Source: Companilactobacillus huachuanensis (GTDB lineage: Bacteria; Bacillota; Bacilli; Lactobacillales; Lactobacillaceae). From it: DNA of 64,000 nt. The stretch is taken from positions 203,291 to 267,290 of the forward strand of contig NZ_BJDF01000001.1 of assembly GCF_005404815.1 (NCBI RefSeq), written 5' to 3'. The notes beneath the pieces are model-generated. The model had not been told where the DNA came from. It searched no databases and saw nothing but the letters and a program-made list of their open reading frames with translations. Positions 44,355 to 54,535 of the stretch are shown piece after piece. The position numbers and the translations under genes were made by a program. The stretch's first letter is position 1. Every line of letters begins with the position of its first letter.

Positions 44355-45274
44355 AGGCTTATTATAAGCAATTAACAAATCCCAATACCAATTACTTCAT
44401 AATTGATTCCAGTTCCAGCCCTGAACACAATGACGTAGATTTCAAATTTTATAGTTATCAGAATAAGAGTAATAAACAGTTACACAGTGGTGACTTAATT
44501 ATTTATCGTCGATCCGGTAGTGCTTCAGAGTGGGGCAATGAATTTTATCTTTATGGTGCAGCTGAATTTGGAGATATTGTTCGTGAAGATTTCCAAACGG
44601 GTAATAATTTGGTGACTATCAAGGATCCTTATTTATTTTCACACCATTTAATGAAGGAGAACTTACGAACTTTTGATTGGAAATTTCGCCAGTTCAACGG
44701 TAAATGGTCCAATTTTTTCAATATGAATGGCATCACTCAGATATCTAAAGAAGATTTTATAGGATTATTGAAACGTCAAAAAAATTTAGTTCCAGATGAA
44801 CCAGACTTGTCGCCAGAAGAAGAATCTATTGCTGTGAAATGCTATCAGGCCGAGAAAATGGAGTCTTATTTTATCGATGATAAAGCTAAGGGTATTGAGA
44901 CTTTCAATGCAGTAAATAAATTTTATTCAGATAAAGTAAAATTTAATTATCACTATAAATCAGCGCTCGTGGCTGATAAAAATGAAGCTGATTTAATTAC
45001 AACTCGTATAGTTCCTTGGGATGATAACAAGGATATTCGGTTAGATTCTAAAAACGGAATTTGCTTGACCAAAATATTCTCTGAGGCCTTTAAACAAGGA
45101 TATTTCACGTTCTCAGATGAGGGGCATATATTGGTGTCAGACGTAGCTTCTGGAGATCCAGAGGTAAATAAAGCACTAAAAAAATATAAGAATAGAAAAA
45201 TATACATGAATAAAGAGTATTCTCCTAATAAAAAATATTTACAGTACCACCGTGAACATGTCTTTCTTAAATAA
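44303..45274 (+). CDS. HNH_2-like protein with probable lost active site
   Basis: An open frame of 323 residues. The C-terminal part (about 230-323) has the layout of HNH_2 nucleases (RIVPWDDNKDIRLDSKNGIC, ending YHREHVFL). However, the histidine normally before IvPW is Arg, and the later histidine/FD pair reads SEAFKQG. The N-terminal part (about 35-110, LHSGDLIIYRR and FYLYGAAEFGD) looks like a PUA/EVE- or SRA-like reader domain. This is an inference from shape only. The start is unclear. TTG 44303 lacks a ribosome site, and the AGGAG at 44326 has no standard start codon at the right distance in this frame. Translation coupled to AIPR is likely. It may recognise modified DNA for the AIPR/FRG proteins. 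Confidence 0.7.
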   Translation: MGKFRIHTGADRIEKRIEAYYKQLTNPNTNYFIIDSSSSPEHNDVDFKFYSYQNKSNKQLHSGDLIIYRRSGSASEWGNEFYLYGAAEFGDIVREDFQTGNNLVTIKDPYLFSHHLMKENLRTFDWKFRQFNGKWSNFFNMNGITQISKEDFIGLLKRQKNLVPDEPDLSPEEESIAVKCYQAEKMESYFIDDKAKGIETFNAVNKFYSDKVKFNYHYKSALVADKNEADLITTRIVPWDDNKDIRLDSKNGICLTKIFSEAFKQGYFTFSDEGHILVSDVASGDPEVNKALKKYKNRKIYMNKEYSPNKKYLQYHREHVFLK

Positions 45275-45280
45275 TAACTA

Positions 45281-45309
45281 TTGACGAATCAACACGTCCT
45301 TTGTATTAT
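45281..45309 (+). promoter_or_regulatory. First pyr-type promoter
   Basis: TTGACG (45281-45286), a 17-bp spacer and TATTAT (45304-45309) lie right after the HNH-like gene. The segment 45279-45352 is repeated with changes at 45492-45562. Confidence 0.75.
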
Positions 45310-45330
45310 AAGTACAACAACTTTTAACTA

Positions 45331-45418
45331 AGTCCAGTGAGGCTTGGAAAGTAATCAATTAGTAAGGGGAACCTTCTAAATCGAGCTTTCTTTGTCTGCT
45401 GGCGAAGAAAGTTTTTTT
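45331..45418 (+). promoter_or_regulatory. PyrR-binding loop 1 and attenuator
   Basis: AGTCCAGTGAGGCTT (45331-45345) matches the PyrR-binding loop of Gram-positive pyr leaders. A terminator hairpin CTTTCTT...AAGAAAG (45386-45411) with T7 follows. With UMP bound, PyrR would stabilise the loop and allow termination. Confidence 0.85.
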
Positions 45419-45493
45419 ATTACCATGATTTTAATCAACTTAAAAATATTTAATGTTGGTACCGTTTAAATTAAAAACATTTTAATTTAAGTA

Positions 45494-45522
45494 TTGACGA
45501 TTCACCTCGTTGTTTGTATCAT
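45494..45522 (+). promoter_or_regulatory. Second pyr-type promoter
   Basis: TTGACG (45494-45499), 17 bp, TATCAT (45517-45522). Its surroundings duplicate the first promoter region. Confidence 0.75.
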
Positions 45523-45542
45523 TGGAACAATAACTTTTAATT

Positions 45543-45723
45543 AGATCCGGTGAGGTCTTGAAAGCGAAAGAACTACAGAGAGGATTCTCTGAGTTTCGCG
45601 TACTGGTGAAAAGTTTTTAAATTTGAATTTTTAATAGGGTCCAGAGAGATCCCGAAGGTTCAGTCTATATCAATCGTCTAAGACAAAAACTTTAGGGATG
45701 CTGGTAAGTAGGCATCCCTTTTT
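45543..45723 (+). promoter_or_regulatory. PyrR-binding loops 2 and 3 and carAB attenuator
   Basis: AGATCCGGTGAGGTCTT (45543-45559) and GGGTCCAGAGAGATCCC (45637-45653) are two further PyrR-type loops. Between them is a hairpin GCGAAA...TTTCGC. The final terminator GGGATGC...GCATCCC with T5 (45695-45723) lies 33 bp before carA. Pyrimidine excess should therefore reduce carAB transcription at more than one point. Confidence 0.85.
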
Positions 45724-45756
45724 ATGTACAAATTTTTATCAATTCGGAGGACAAAT

Positions 45757-46815
45757 ATGAAAAGATACCTAGTTTTTGAAGATGGAACATACTTTGAAGG
45801 TACGGCTTTTGGAAGCGACACAGAAACAATTGGTGAACTTGTTTTTACAACAGGGATGAGTGGATACCAAGAAGCAATTACTGATCAATCCTATAATGGA
45901 CAAATTATTAACTTTTGTGCACCAATGATCGGTAATTACGGTGTCGCTAAGAAATTTAATGAATCACAAAAGCCTACTATAAAGGGCGTACTAGCCCGAG
46001 AAATAAGCGATGTCGTTGGTAATTATCAAAGTGAAATGACAATCGATGAATTCTTGAAACAAGAAAATGTCCCCGGTATCCGACGAATTGATACACGTGC
46101 AATAACTTTAAAGATTAGAAAAGCCGGCTCGTTGAAAGCTGCAATCGTAGACGATTTAAATTCAGGTCTATTAGACCAAATCAGTACTTGGAAATTAGAC
46201 GATGAACAATTACAAAAGAGTATCAATCCCACACCAGCAACGTTTGAAGGTAGCGGCAAGCATGTCGTATTACTCGATTTTGGATATAAAGAGAGCATCG
46301 TTTCAGAACTAACTAAAAGATGTTTGCAAGTAACAGTTGTACCAGGCAATACATCATTGGAAGAAATTGAGAACTTAAGACCCGATGGTATTATGTTGAG
46401 CAATGGACCTGGAGATCCAACTAGACATATGGATGTTTTACCAACCATCATTGAACTGGAAAAACGTTATCCACTTTTCGGAATCTGCATGGGCCATCAA
46501 TTATTATGCCTAGCTAACGGTGCAAAAACTTTTAAGATGAAGTTTGGTCATCGTGGCTTCAATCACCCGGTTAAAGACCTTGAGAGTGGCAGAATTTATT
46601 TCACCTCACAAAATCATGGTTATGCAGTTGATGAAGAATCAGTTAGGGATACGGCTTTGAAGGTTACTCAAGTTGAATTGAATGACCAAACGGTTGAGGG
46701 AGTTGAGCATACTAAATACAATGCTTTTTCAGTTCAATTTCATCCGGATGCTAAGCCAGGTCCACATGATGCTGATTTCTTATTTAACAAATTCTGGGAC
46801 ATGATCAACAAATAG
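45757..46815 (+). CDS. carA: Carbamoyl-phosphate synthase small subunit
   Basis: A 352-residue glutaminase subunit that supplies ammonia from glutamine to CarB for carbamoyl phosphate, the precursor of pyrimidines and arginine. The N-terminal CPSase_sm domain (residues 1-130) is followed by the class I amidotransferase. It contains LSNGPGDP, the nucleophile Cys in FGICMGHQLL and the catalytic His in VQFHPDAKPGP. The start is ATG 45757 with CGGAGGA 7 nt upstream. The PyrR leader shows this is the pyrimidine-regulated version. Confidence 0.97.
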   Translation: MKRYLVFEDGTYFEGTAFGSDTETIGELVFTTGMSGYQEAITDQSYNGQIINFCAPMIGNYGVAKKFNESQKPTIKGVLAREISDVVGNYQSEMTIDEFLKQENVPGIRRIDTRAITLKIRKAGSLKAAIVDDLNSGLLDQISTWKLDDEQLQKSINPTPATFEGSGKHVVLLDFGYKESIVSELTKRCLQVTVVPGNTSLEEIENLRPDGIMLSNGPGDPTRHMDVLPTIIELEKRYPLFGICMGHQLLCLANGAKTFKMKFGHRGFNHPVKDLESGRIYFTSQNHGYAVDEESVRDTALKVTQVELNDQTVEGVEHTKYNAFSVQFHPDAKPGPHDADFLFNKFWDMINK

Positions 46816-46830
46816 TTGGAGGGGAATAAA

Positions 46831-49800
46831 TTGCCAAAAAGAACAGACCTTAAAAAAATTATGATTATCGGTTCCGGTCCAATTATTATTGGTCAGGCAG
46901 CCGAATTTGATTATTCAGGAACACAAGCTTGCCTCGCATTGAAAGAAGAAGGCTATGAGACGGTTTTAATTAACTCTAATCCGGCAACAATTATGACGGA
47001 CAAACATATTGCCGATAAGGTGTATATTGAACCGATTACGCTTGAATTTGTTGAAAAAGTTTTGGTAAAGGAACATCCTGATGCCATTATTCCGACCTTG
47101 GGTGGTCAAACTGGATTGAATATGGCCGTGCAGTTGCAAGAAGCTGGAATTCTGGACCAGTTAGATATTGAAATTATTGGAACTAAATTAAAAACAATCA
47201 ATGAAGCTGAAGATCGTGAAGAATTTAAAGAATTGATGAACAGTCTGCATGAACCAGTTCCAGCATCCCAATCAACGCATACCTATAAAGCTGCTAAAAA
47301 GTTTGTTGATGATATTGGCTTTCCAGTCATTATTCGTCCCGCTTTTACCATGGGTGGGACTGGTGGTGGGGTAGCTCACGATTATGTTGAACTTGAAGAA
47401 ATTGTTGAACGGGGACTAAAGGCCTCACCATCAACTGAAGTTTTGATTGAGCAAAGTATTGCTGGTTATAAGGAAATTGAATTCGAAGTTATGCGAGACA
47501 GCGATGATAATGCTTTAGCCGTTTGTAATATGGAAAATATTGATCCGGTTGGTATCCATACTGGAGATTCAATGGTCATTTCTCCAATTCAAACCTTGAC
47601 GGATACGGAAATTCAAAAATTACGTGATGTGTCACTAAAGATTATCCGTGCTCTAAAAATTGAAGGTGGCTGTAATGTACAATTAGCCATTGATACTAAA
47701 ACCAGTAACTATTATATTATTGAAGTTAATCCTCGTGTCAGTCGTTCATCAGCTTTGGCATCAAAGGCAACTGGTTATCCCATTGCAAAGATTGCCGCAA
47801 AAATTGCCGTTGGTCTAACATTGGATGAAATTATCAATCCAATTACAGGGAAAACTTTTGCCCAATTTGAACCGGCATTGGACTATGTTGTCTGCAAGAT
47901 TCCTCGTTGGCCATTTGATAAATTTTCAAAAGCCGACAGAACTATCGGTACACAAATGAAGGCAACTGGTGAAGTTATGGCCTTGGGTAGAAATATCGAA
48001 GAGTCCTTGCAAAAGGCTGTTCGTTCACTAGAAATTGATCAAGAAGATTTGATTATGGATTCTTTGTCTGATAAGTCGATTGAAGAGTTGGAAAAATATA
48101 TTCAAACACCAACTGATGACCGTTTGTTCTATATTGCTGAACTTTTGAGACGTGATGTTTCTTATGAAACTATCAAAGAGTTAACAGCAATTAATCCTTT
48201 CTTCCTAGCCAAGATTAAAAATATTATTAATTATGAGAAAGTTTTGACAAATGGAACTTTGGATAAAGATATTGTTTTGGAAGCCAAACAACTAGGCTAT
48301 TCTGATAAAACAATCGCACGTTTGAATGATTTGGACGAGGATATTATTCGCCACTTTAGAATTCAGAGTGAAATTTTACCAACTTACAAGACAGTTGATA
48401 CATGTGCTGGTGAGTTTGAAGCAGCAGCTCCTTATTTCTACAGTACTTATGAAACTGAAAATGAATCATCAAAGATGTCTGATAAATCAGTGCTAATTCT
48501 TGGTTCCGGTCCAATTAGAATTGGTCAGGGAATTGAATTCGACTATTCAACTGTTCATTGTGTCAAGGCCGTCCAACAGATGGGATACAAGGCAATCGTC
48601 ATCAACAACAATCCGGAAACGGTGTCAACTGATTACTCGGTTGCCGATAAATTGTACTTTGAACCTTTGACATTGGAAGATGTTTTAAACGTCTGTGACT
48701 TGGAGAATCCTGTTGGAGCAATCGTGCAATTTGGTGGTCAAACCTCTGTTAACTTGGCCGAACCCTTAAAGGAAAATGGCATTAAAATCTTGGGTACACA
48801 GGTTGAAGATATAAATCGCGCTGAAGATCGTGATCTCTTTGATCAAATTATTAAAAAATTGAATATCCCACAACCTGCTGGTGGTACAGCCACGTCTCAA
48901 GAAGGCGCCCTTGAAGTTGCACATAAGATTGGTTATCCAGTATTAATCCGTCCAAGCTATGTTCTCGGTGGTAGGGCAATGGAAATTGTCAGATCTGACG
49001 AAGAACTCGACAAATATATGCGTGAGGCTGTGCAAGTTTCCAATGATCATCCGGTTTTGATTGATACATATCTGACAGGACGTGAATGTGAAATTGACGC
49101 CTTGAGTGATGGGAAAGACGTTTTATTACCAGGAATTATTGAACATATTGAAAGATCTGGTGTGCACTCAGGTGATTCCATGGCCGTTTATCCTCCTCAA
49201 AATATTCCAGATGAAGTTCAAGCTCAAATTGTTAAGTATGCTAAGTTACTAGCTAAAGAATTGAAATGTGTCGGTATTATGAATGTTCAATTTGTAATTC
49301 ATGACAATCAAGCATATGTAATTGAAGTCAATCCTCGTGCCAGCCGAACGGTACCTTTCTTGAGCAAGGTTACAAGTATTCAAATGGCTAGAATTGCCAC
49401 GAAATTAATTCTCGGAGCAGACTTTAATACTCTGGGATTAGAGCCTGGTTTGGAACCAGAATCCCGTTTGATTCATGTTAAAGCACCAACATTCTCCTTC
49501 AATAAATTAAATAATGTTGATAGTGCTTTAGGACCAGAGATGAAGTCAACTGGTGAGGTCATGGGTTCAGGACTTGACTATACGGAAGCTTTGTACAAGG
49601 CATTTGAAGCTACAAATGAACATATTAAGGATGCTGGTAATGTCCTGATAACTGTCAATGATAATGACAAGCAAGAAGCTAGTTCATTAGCTCATCGTTT
49701 CCATGAAGTTGGATTCCAAATTTTAGCAACTAAGGGAACTGCTGCGTATCTAAACAAAGAAGGTATCGAAGCAAAAGTTGTTCCTGAAGTGGGTCAAGCA

Positions 49801-50007
49801 AAAGAAGATATCATCTACTATTTGAGTCACAATAAGATTCAACTCTTGATCAATACATTAGGGGAAAGTAGAAGTCATCATTCTGACGGGTATATTATTC
49901 GTCAAAATGCGGTCTTGAATTCAGTACCTCTATATACTTCACTAGATACTGCTAATGCTATTTTGAAAGTATTAGAGAAACGTTTTATCAGTGTTAATGC
50001 TCTATAG
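46831..50007 (+). CDS. carB: Carbamoyl-phosphate synthase large subunit
   Basis: A 1058-residue synthetase with two homologous ATP-grasp halves. The first has [20 protein letters not shown] at the N-terminus. The second has [18 protein letters not shown] at about residue 555. The C-terminal MGS-like allosteric domain (about 930-1058) binds effectors. The start is TTG 46831 (protein PKRTDLKK..., the family N-terminus) with GGAGGGG 7 nt upstream. It begins 15 bp after carA and ends at a strong terminator. Confidence 0.97.
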   Translation: MPKRTDLKKIMIIGSGPIIIGQAAEFDYSGTQACLALKEEGYETVLINSNPATIMTDKHIADKVYIEPITLEFVEKVLVKEHPDAIIPTLGGQTGLNMAVQLQEAGILDQLDIEIIGTKLKTINEAEDREEFKELMNSLHEPVPASQSTHTYKAAKKFVDDIGFPVIIRPAFTMGGTGGGVAHDYVELEEIVERGLKASPSTEVLIEQSIAGYKEIEFEVMRDSDDNALAVCNMENIDPVGIHTGDSMVISPIQTLTDTEIQKLRDVSLKIIRALKIEGGCNVQLAIDTKTSNYYIIEVNPRVSRSSALASKATGYPIAKIAAKIAVGLTLDEIINPITGKTFAQFEPALDYVVCKIPRWPFDKFSKADRTIGTQMKATGEVMALGRNIEESLQKAVRSLEIDQEDLIMDSLSDKSIEELEKYIQTPTDDRLFYIAELLRRDVSYETIKELTAINPFFLAKIKNIINYEKVLTNGTLDKDIVLEAKQLGYSDKTIARLNDLDEDIIRHFRIQSEILPTYKTVDTCAGEFEAAAPYFYSTYETENESSKMSDKSVLILGSGPIRIGQGIEFDYSTVHCVKAVQQMGYKAIVINNNPETVSTDYSVADKLYFEPLTLEDVLNVCDLENPVGAIVQFGGQTSVNLAEPLKENGIKILGTQVEDINRAEDRDLFDQIIKKLNIPQPAGGTATSQEGALEVAHKIGYPVLIRPSYVLGGRAMEIVRSDEELDKYMREAVQVSNDHPVLIDTYLTGRECEIDALSDGKDVLLPGIIEHIERSGVHSGDSMAVYPPQNIPDEVQAQIVKYAKLLAKELKCVGIMNVQFVIHDNQAYVIEVNPRASRTVPFLSKVTSIQMARIATKLILGADFNTLGLEPGLEPESRLIHVKAPTFSFNKLNNVDSALGPEMKSTGEVMGSGLDYTEALYKAFEATNEHIKDAGNVLITVNDNDKQEASSLAHRFHEVGFQILATKGTAAYLNKEGIEAKVVPEVGQAKEDIIYYLSHNKIQLLINTLGESRSHHSDGYIIRQNAVLNSVPLYTSLDTANAILKVLEKRFISVNAL

Positions 50008-50011
50008 AGAC

Positions 50012-50045
50012 AAAAATAGCATCCCGTGCGTGGGATGCTATTTTT
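50012..50045. terminator. Bidirectional terminator
   Basis: AAAAATAGCATCCC and GGGATGCTATTTTT form a perfect 14-bp stem with 6-nt loop between convergent carB and sbcC. Confidence 0.9.
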
Positions 50046-50050
50046 ATTGC

Positions 50051-53000
50051 TTATTTATTGATTAATTCTATTTCACTCTTACCGTCACCAAGCTTTTTGA
50101 CAAGCAGTTGTTGGCCGATACTTTGTTTCATTGATTCGATGTGACTGATGACACCAACCATACGATTTTTACCGATATCCTCGAGAGCATTCATAGCTTC
50201 ACTGAGGGTTTCATCATCAAGCGAACCGAAACCTTCATCAACGAATAGGGCATCAATTTGTACGCCGTTGGCTGATGATTGAACAACTTCACTAAGTGAT
50301 AGGGCAATTGATAAGGCGGCGATAAATGTTTCGCCACCAGAAAGGGTGTCTGAGGAACGGATGGCATTGGTCTCTCGATCATAAACATTAATATCAAGAC
50401 CGTGATCACGCTGTTTATCTACGGCCTTTTCGGAAATAACGAAATAGTAACGATTATGGGAAAGACGATTGAGGAATGTTTCATTGGCGTATGACAAGAT
50501 TCTTTGGAGATAATTCTGTACAACATAAGTTTCTAGTTTTAGTTTGCTGTCATTACCATCTTTACCATTAACGACATTGTAGAGACTAGTGATGGCAGCT
50601 AATTCCTTAGCAAAACTTCCTTGCTGCTTCATAATGTCTGTCACTTTATCAAAACTCTTTTGGGCATTAGTAAAGTCAGTTTTGGCAGTTGCTACTTGAG
50701 AGATTATTGATTTACGCTGAAGTTGAACTTCGTCTAGCGCTTGTTTTAATTTGTCAGTATCAGGCTTTTCGAGACCGTCAATTTCTTGCTTGAGTTTATT
50801 AATATTTGTCGTCAGCATTTCTTTTTCTTTATTGTAACTAACGATAATATTTTGTAATTCAGTTAGTTGATTTTGATTCAACTCGTGGATCCATTTATCC
50901 AATGTATCGTAGTCATTTGTCTTTGCAGCCTCAGAGGATAAAGCTTGGTTTAACTTCTCAGATAAATTCTTGATAGTAACGTCTTGTTTCTTCAAACGAT
51001 TCTTGATGTCATCTAGGTGAGTTTGATTGTTACTGAAAGTCTTTTCGGCAAGATTCAATGATTCTTGAGCACGTTTCAAATTAGTTTGAAATTCGTTGTA
51101 ATCAAGTTTTAATTGAGATTGTTGCTGAATCAATTCATTGCTGGATACATCGGGATTATCAAGGGCTTTTAATTTGGAATCTAAGTCATTAGTGTGAGTT
51201 TGTTGTTGAGCTAATAATCGTTCTAAGATGGCGTTAGCTGATATTAATTCAGTTTGAATATCTTGACTCTGTTGTTCCAAAGTTTTAATTTCTTGATTTA
51301 ATTTTTGAGCGTCTTTTAATTTTTGATTTATTTCATCGAGTTTAATTTGGAATTGTTCACGAATTTTTTCCATATTAAATTCGGTTGGTAAATCAAGACT
51401 AACTTTTTCAAGTAATTCACTGTATTTAGCTGATAAGGATTTAAAAGCTTCAACTGATTCTTGTTGTTTTTGACTGAATTCTGCTGAAAGTTCATCTAAA
51501 GTTTGATTGATTTCTTTTACAGCATTGTCAGCTGCGGCGTAAGCCTTTTGGGAGTCGTCAACTTCTTTCATTGACTTACGTAAGCCATTCTCATCAGCGG
51601 TAACGGTGAGTTCAGAATATGGATGTTCTGTAGATCCACAAACGGCACAGGGTTGACCGGTTTCAAGCTCTTGGCGAAGTTGGGCAATCATCAGTGTCTG
51701 TCTAGTTTTGATTTTCTCTTGATAGACTTCTTTAGCCTTGGCTAGAGTGGCCTTTTTAGTTTCAGCTTCTATTGTGAGTTTTTTGAGCCGTTCTTGTAGC
51801 TTTTGAGCTTCCGAAACGTTTGTATCACGTTTATTTGCGAGTGGGTTCAGTGTGTCAGTAAGATTGTTTTTTTCAGTATTTAGATTATCTTTTTGTTCAT
51901 TTAAGATTTCTGAATCAATGGCACTTCGCTTTTTAGTTTCAATTGATTGTTTGATTTTTTCGGCTGTTTCAGTTTTATCAGCAAGATTGTGTTGAGCTTC
52001 TTCTAACTGAGGTTTGAGCTGTGCCAACAATCGTTTGATGTTTTCAATATCTTGAACTTTTGCAATAGTTACACTTAATTTTTGAACCTGCTCATTTTTA
52101 TTTTCAAAGTCTTTGATTTGAGAATTAAATTTAGTAAATATTTCTTTAGACAGATCAAATTCCTTTTTAGAGGTGGTTAATTTTTGAGTAACAGTCTGTT
52201 CGTCTTTAGTACTTTCTTGTTGTTCAATCGTAATTTTGTCTAAATCACGGACAGTCTCACGTAGTGGTTGCGCCCAAGTTAATTCGTCAACATGGACTTG
52301 TTTTAGTTTAATATCTTGAGATTGGTCAGTGATTTTTGCTTGATATTCCTGCTCTAATTCAGCCAATCGTTCAAAGTTATTTTTTATGGTTTCGGCTACA
52401 CGGTATTTATTATCGGCAGCTTCATATTCAGCATCAATTTTCTTTTCACTTGCTTGAGTTGCAGCTAATTTATTTTGACGTTGTTCAAGATAATTTTGTA
52501 GGATGGCAAGCAATTGATCATTGGTAGTCTTGGCCAATTCAACATGCTCTTCATCGGTCCAAACGGGTGATTCTGTTTGAGATTTTAATTCATTATTAAA
52601 ATCGGTTGATTTAGCATTTGCCGCATCAAAATGATCTTTTAATTTAGCCGTGAAGTCGGTAAATAATTGAGTACCAAATATCTTCTTGAGAATTTTTTCT
52701 TTGTCATAGGTGTTGGACTTCAAAAATTCTGAGAAGTCATTTTGAGGTAAGAGGATAATTTTTTTAAATTGATCGGCGTTCAAATTTAGAATCTCAGCAA
52801 TGGCAATGCCGACATCGGCTGGTTTGGTAGCGATACTTTCAATCTCAATGTCACCAACATCCTCTACAACTGAAAGATTGGCTGTGGGATTTCTAGTAGT
52901 GTTACCAGTGCCACGTTCTTTAGCTAATACTTGGAGTGGGGTACGTTCAATTTTGTAAATCTTACCGCTTTGTTCAAAGTAGAAAATGACTTTTGTAATA

Positions 53001-53218
53001 TCCTTAGGACTGGCGAATTGACTTCGCATTTCTCTGGCGTCACGGTCACTAGTGGTGGTATTGAAGAGAGCGTAAGTCATAGCATCAAAAATGGTTGATT
53101 TACCAGCACCGGTGTCACCACCAATTAAGAAGATTGGCGATTCATCAAGTTTACGAAAATCGATGACTGAGTGGGCATGAGGTCCGAAATTATTAATTTC
53201 TAAGTAAATTGGTTTCAT
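50051..53218 (-). CDS. sbcC: Exonuclease SbcC (Rad50-like ATPase)
   Basis: A 1055-residue SMC-like ATPase. With SbcD it cuts hairpins and blocked DNA ends. Walker A GGDTGAGKSTIFDAMTYALF is near residue 34. Long coiled coils flank the zinc hook CAVC (about residue 525). The C-terminus has signature LSGGETFIAALSIAL and Walker B IDALFVDEGFGSLD. Length is normal. Its ATG overlaps the sbcD stop by 4 nt (ATGA), so the two are translationally coupled. Confidence 0.95.
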   Translation of the reverse strand: MKPIYLEINNFGPHAHSVIDFRKLDESPIFLIGGDTGAGKSTIFDAMTYALFNTTTSDRDAREMRSQFASPKDITKVIFYFEQSGKIYKIERTPLQVLAKERGTGNTTRNPTANLSVVEDVGDIEIESIATKPADVGIAIAEILNLNADQFKKIILLPQNDFSEFLKSNTYDKEKILKKIFGTQLFTDFTAKLKDHFDAANAKSTDFNNELKSQTESPVWTDEEHVELAKTTNDQLLAILQNYLEQRQNKLAATQASEKKIDAEYEAADNKYRVAETIKNNFERLAELEQEYQAKITDQSQDIKLKQVHVDELTWAQPLRETVRDLDKITIEQQESTKDEQTVTQKLTTSKKEFDLSKEIFTKFNSQIKDFENKNEQVQKLSVTIAKVQDIENIKRLLAQLKPQLEEAQHNLADKTETAEKIKQSIETKKRSAIDSEILNEQKDNLNTEKNNLTDTLNPLANKRDTNVSEAQKLQERLKKLTIEAETKKATLAKAKEVYQEKIKTRQTLMIAQLRQELETGQPCAVCGSTEHPYSELTVTADENGLRKSMKEVDDSQKAYAAADNAVKEINQTLDELSAEFSQKQQESVEAFKSLSAKYSELLEKVSLDLPTEFNMEKIREQFQIKLDEINQKLKDAQKLNQEIKTLEQQSQDIQTELISANAILERLLAQQQTHTNDLDSKLKALDNPDVSSNELIQQQSQLKLDYNEFQTNLKRAQESLNLAEKTFSNNQTHLDDIKNRLKKQDVTIKNLSEKLNQALSSEAAKTNDYDTLDKWIHELNQNQLTELQNIIVSYNKEKEMLTTNINKLKQEIDGLEKPDTDKLKQALDEVQLQRKSIISQVATAKTDFTNAQKSFDKVTDIMKQQGSFAKELAAITSLYNVVNGKDGNDSKLKLETYVVQNYLQRILSYANETFLNRLSHNRYYFVISEKAVDKQRDHGLDINVYDRETNAIRSSDTLSGGETFIAALSIALSLSEVVQSSANGVQIDALFVDEGFGSLDDETLSEAMNALEDIGKNRMVGVISHIESMKQSIGQQLLVKKLGDGKSEIELINK

Positions 53219-54405
53219 TTGTGCTCTCTTTCTACTTCATTGAAGATGGTTTCAACGATGTTCTTTTGTTTAGTAGATAGGTCTTTGCCAGTGATAGTTT
53301 GGAAAAACTTGTCGACGGTATCTTCGGGACTGATTTCATTAATATTCACTGCAACGTGTTTTAAGTCGGTCTGATTTTGGTTGACTTGGTAGTCTAATTC
53401 AACGATGGTTCCGTAGCGTTTTTGCAACTCGGCACGAATATTAGTCTGAGTGTGTTCACTGCGGTCAAAGTCTTTAATGGTAATGGCAAACCAATCTTTA
53501 TTAATGGGTTGTTGTTTGTAAAAATCTGGATTACAAAGTGTTTGCCAATTTTCTTCGAGGACAATTAAATCGGTTTTTGGTGTTAAAGGTTTGAATTCGC
53601 GAGTAATACCGGAATCATCAATCGTAACGATATCGACCCCTTTAGCTTTATTCTTAAGTCGAGCTTCTTTGATATTAAATTTAACTGGACTACCAGAATA
53701 GCGAATAGTCTCACTAGGAGATGCAAAGCGAGTATGAATATGGCCAAGCATTACGTAGTCGAAAGCCTGAAATTGATCGGCAGTTAATGTTGCTAGACCG
53801 CCGACTTTTGACGTAGTTTCGCTAGTAAGATCAATTTCCTCATCCTTATGAGGAGTGACGGCAAAGTGCGTTATTAAGATGTGCTTTTTGTTCCTATCGA
53901 ATAATTTCACCATATCACTAACGACCAGGTTCATAGCATCACTGATAGTTGTAATGTTTTTGACTTCATCTTCAGGAAGGTGTTGTTGCTTGTAATAGAC
54001 TCTGGCATCGATTGGATCAAAAAATGGCAATAAGAAAATCTGGGTATCATCGGTTTCAACGGGTGTGAAAGCTTCGCTCAACAAGGTATTTAGGTGAAAA
54101 TTAGTGTGTTCCATCCACTCGCGACCATAATTGAGTCTTTTGGCACTATCGTGATTACCAGAAATAGCATATATTGGAATATTATTATCCAAATTTATTT
54201 CACGGAGCATTTTATCTAAGGCAGTAACGGCCTCGGGATTAGGGATGGCACGGTCATAAATATCGCCCGCAATGACAACACCATCAACGTGTTCATCTTT
54301 AGCAATTTGTAGTATCTGCTCAAAGGCATGCTTTTGTTCGTCCAAAAGAGATAGTGCATTTAATGTTCGACCAATATGCCAGTCAGCTGTATGTAAAAAT
54401 TTCAT
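53215..54405 (-). CDS. sbcD: Exonuclease SbcD (Mre11-like nuclease)
   Basis: A 396-residue metallophosphoesterase nuclease subunit. Metal-binding motifs run in order: DWHIG (about residue 8), GDIYDR, GNHD, and GHIH. The C-terminal part caps the active site and binds SbcC. The start is ATG 54405 with AGGAGG 8 nt upstream. The longer reading from 54429 begins before the ribosome site and is rejected. Confidence 0.95.
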   Translation of the reverse strand: MKFLHTADWHIGRTLNALSLLDEQKHAFEQILQIAKDEHVDGVVIAGDIYDRAIPNPEAVTALDKMLREINLDNNIPIYAISGNHDSAKRLNYGREWMEHTNFHLNTLLSEAFTPVETDDTQIFLLPFFDPIDARVYYKQQHLPEDEVKNITTISDAMNLVVSDMVKLFDRNKKHILITHFAVTPHKDEEIDLTSETTSKVGGLATLTADQFQAFDYVMLGHIHTRFASPSETIRYSGSPVKFNIKEARLKNKAKGVDIVTIDDSGITREFKPLTPKTDLIVLEENWQTLCNPDFYKQQPINKDWFAITIKDFDRSEHTQTNIRAELQKRYGTIVELDYQVNQNQTDLKHVAVNINEISPEDTVDKFFQTITGKDLSTKQKNIVETIFNEVEREHK

Positions 54406-54497
54406 CAGCAATTCCTCCATTGAGTTCATTGTATCAAAGTTATCATTCTACAAGGAAAAGTATATCATCTTAAAAGAACGTATGTTCGATAAAATGT

Positions 54498-54525
54498 CAA
54501 AAAAAGACGATAATTAATTATCGCC
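54498..54525 (-). terminator. Terminator of the dipeptidase gene
   Basis: On the minus strand GGCGATAA-TT-AATTATCGTC is followed by T7, 10 bp after the dipeptidase stop. Confidence 0.75.
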
Positions 54526-54535
54526 TTAATTGTTA

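Noticed and set aside
46026..46451. 141-codon minus-strand open frame within carA
   Set aside because: It is antisense to a fully conserved enzyme and has no start signals.
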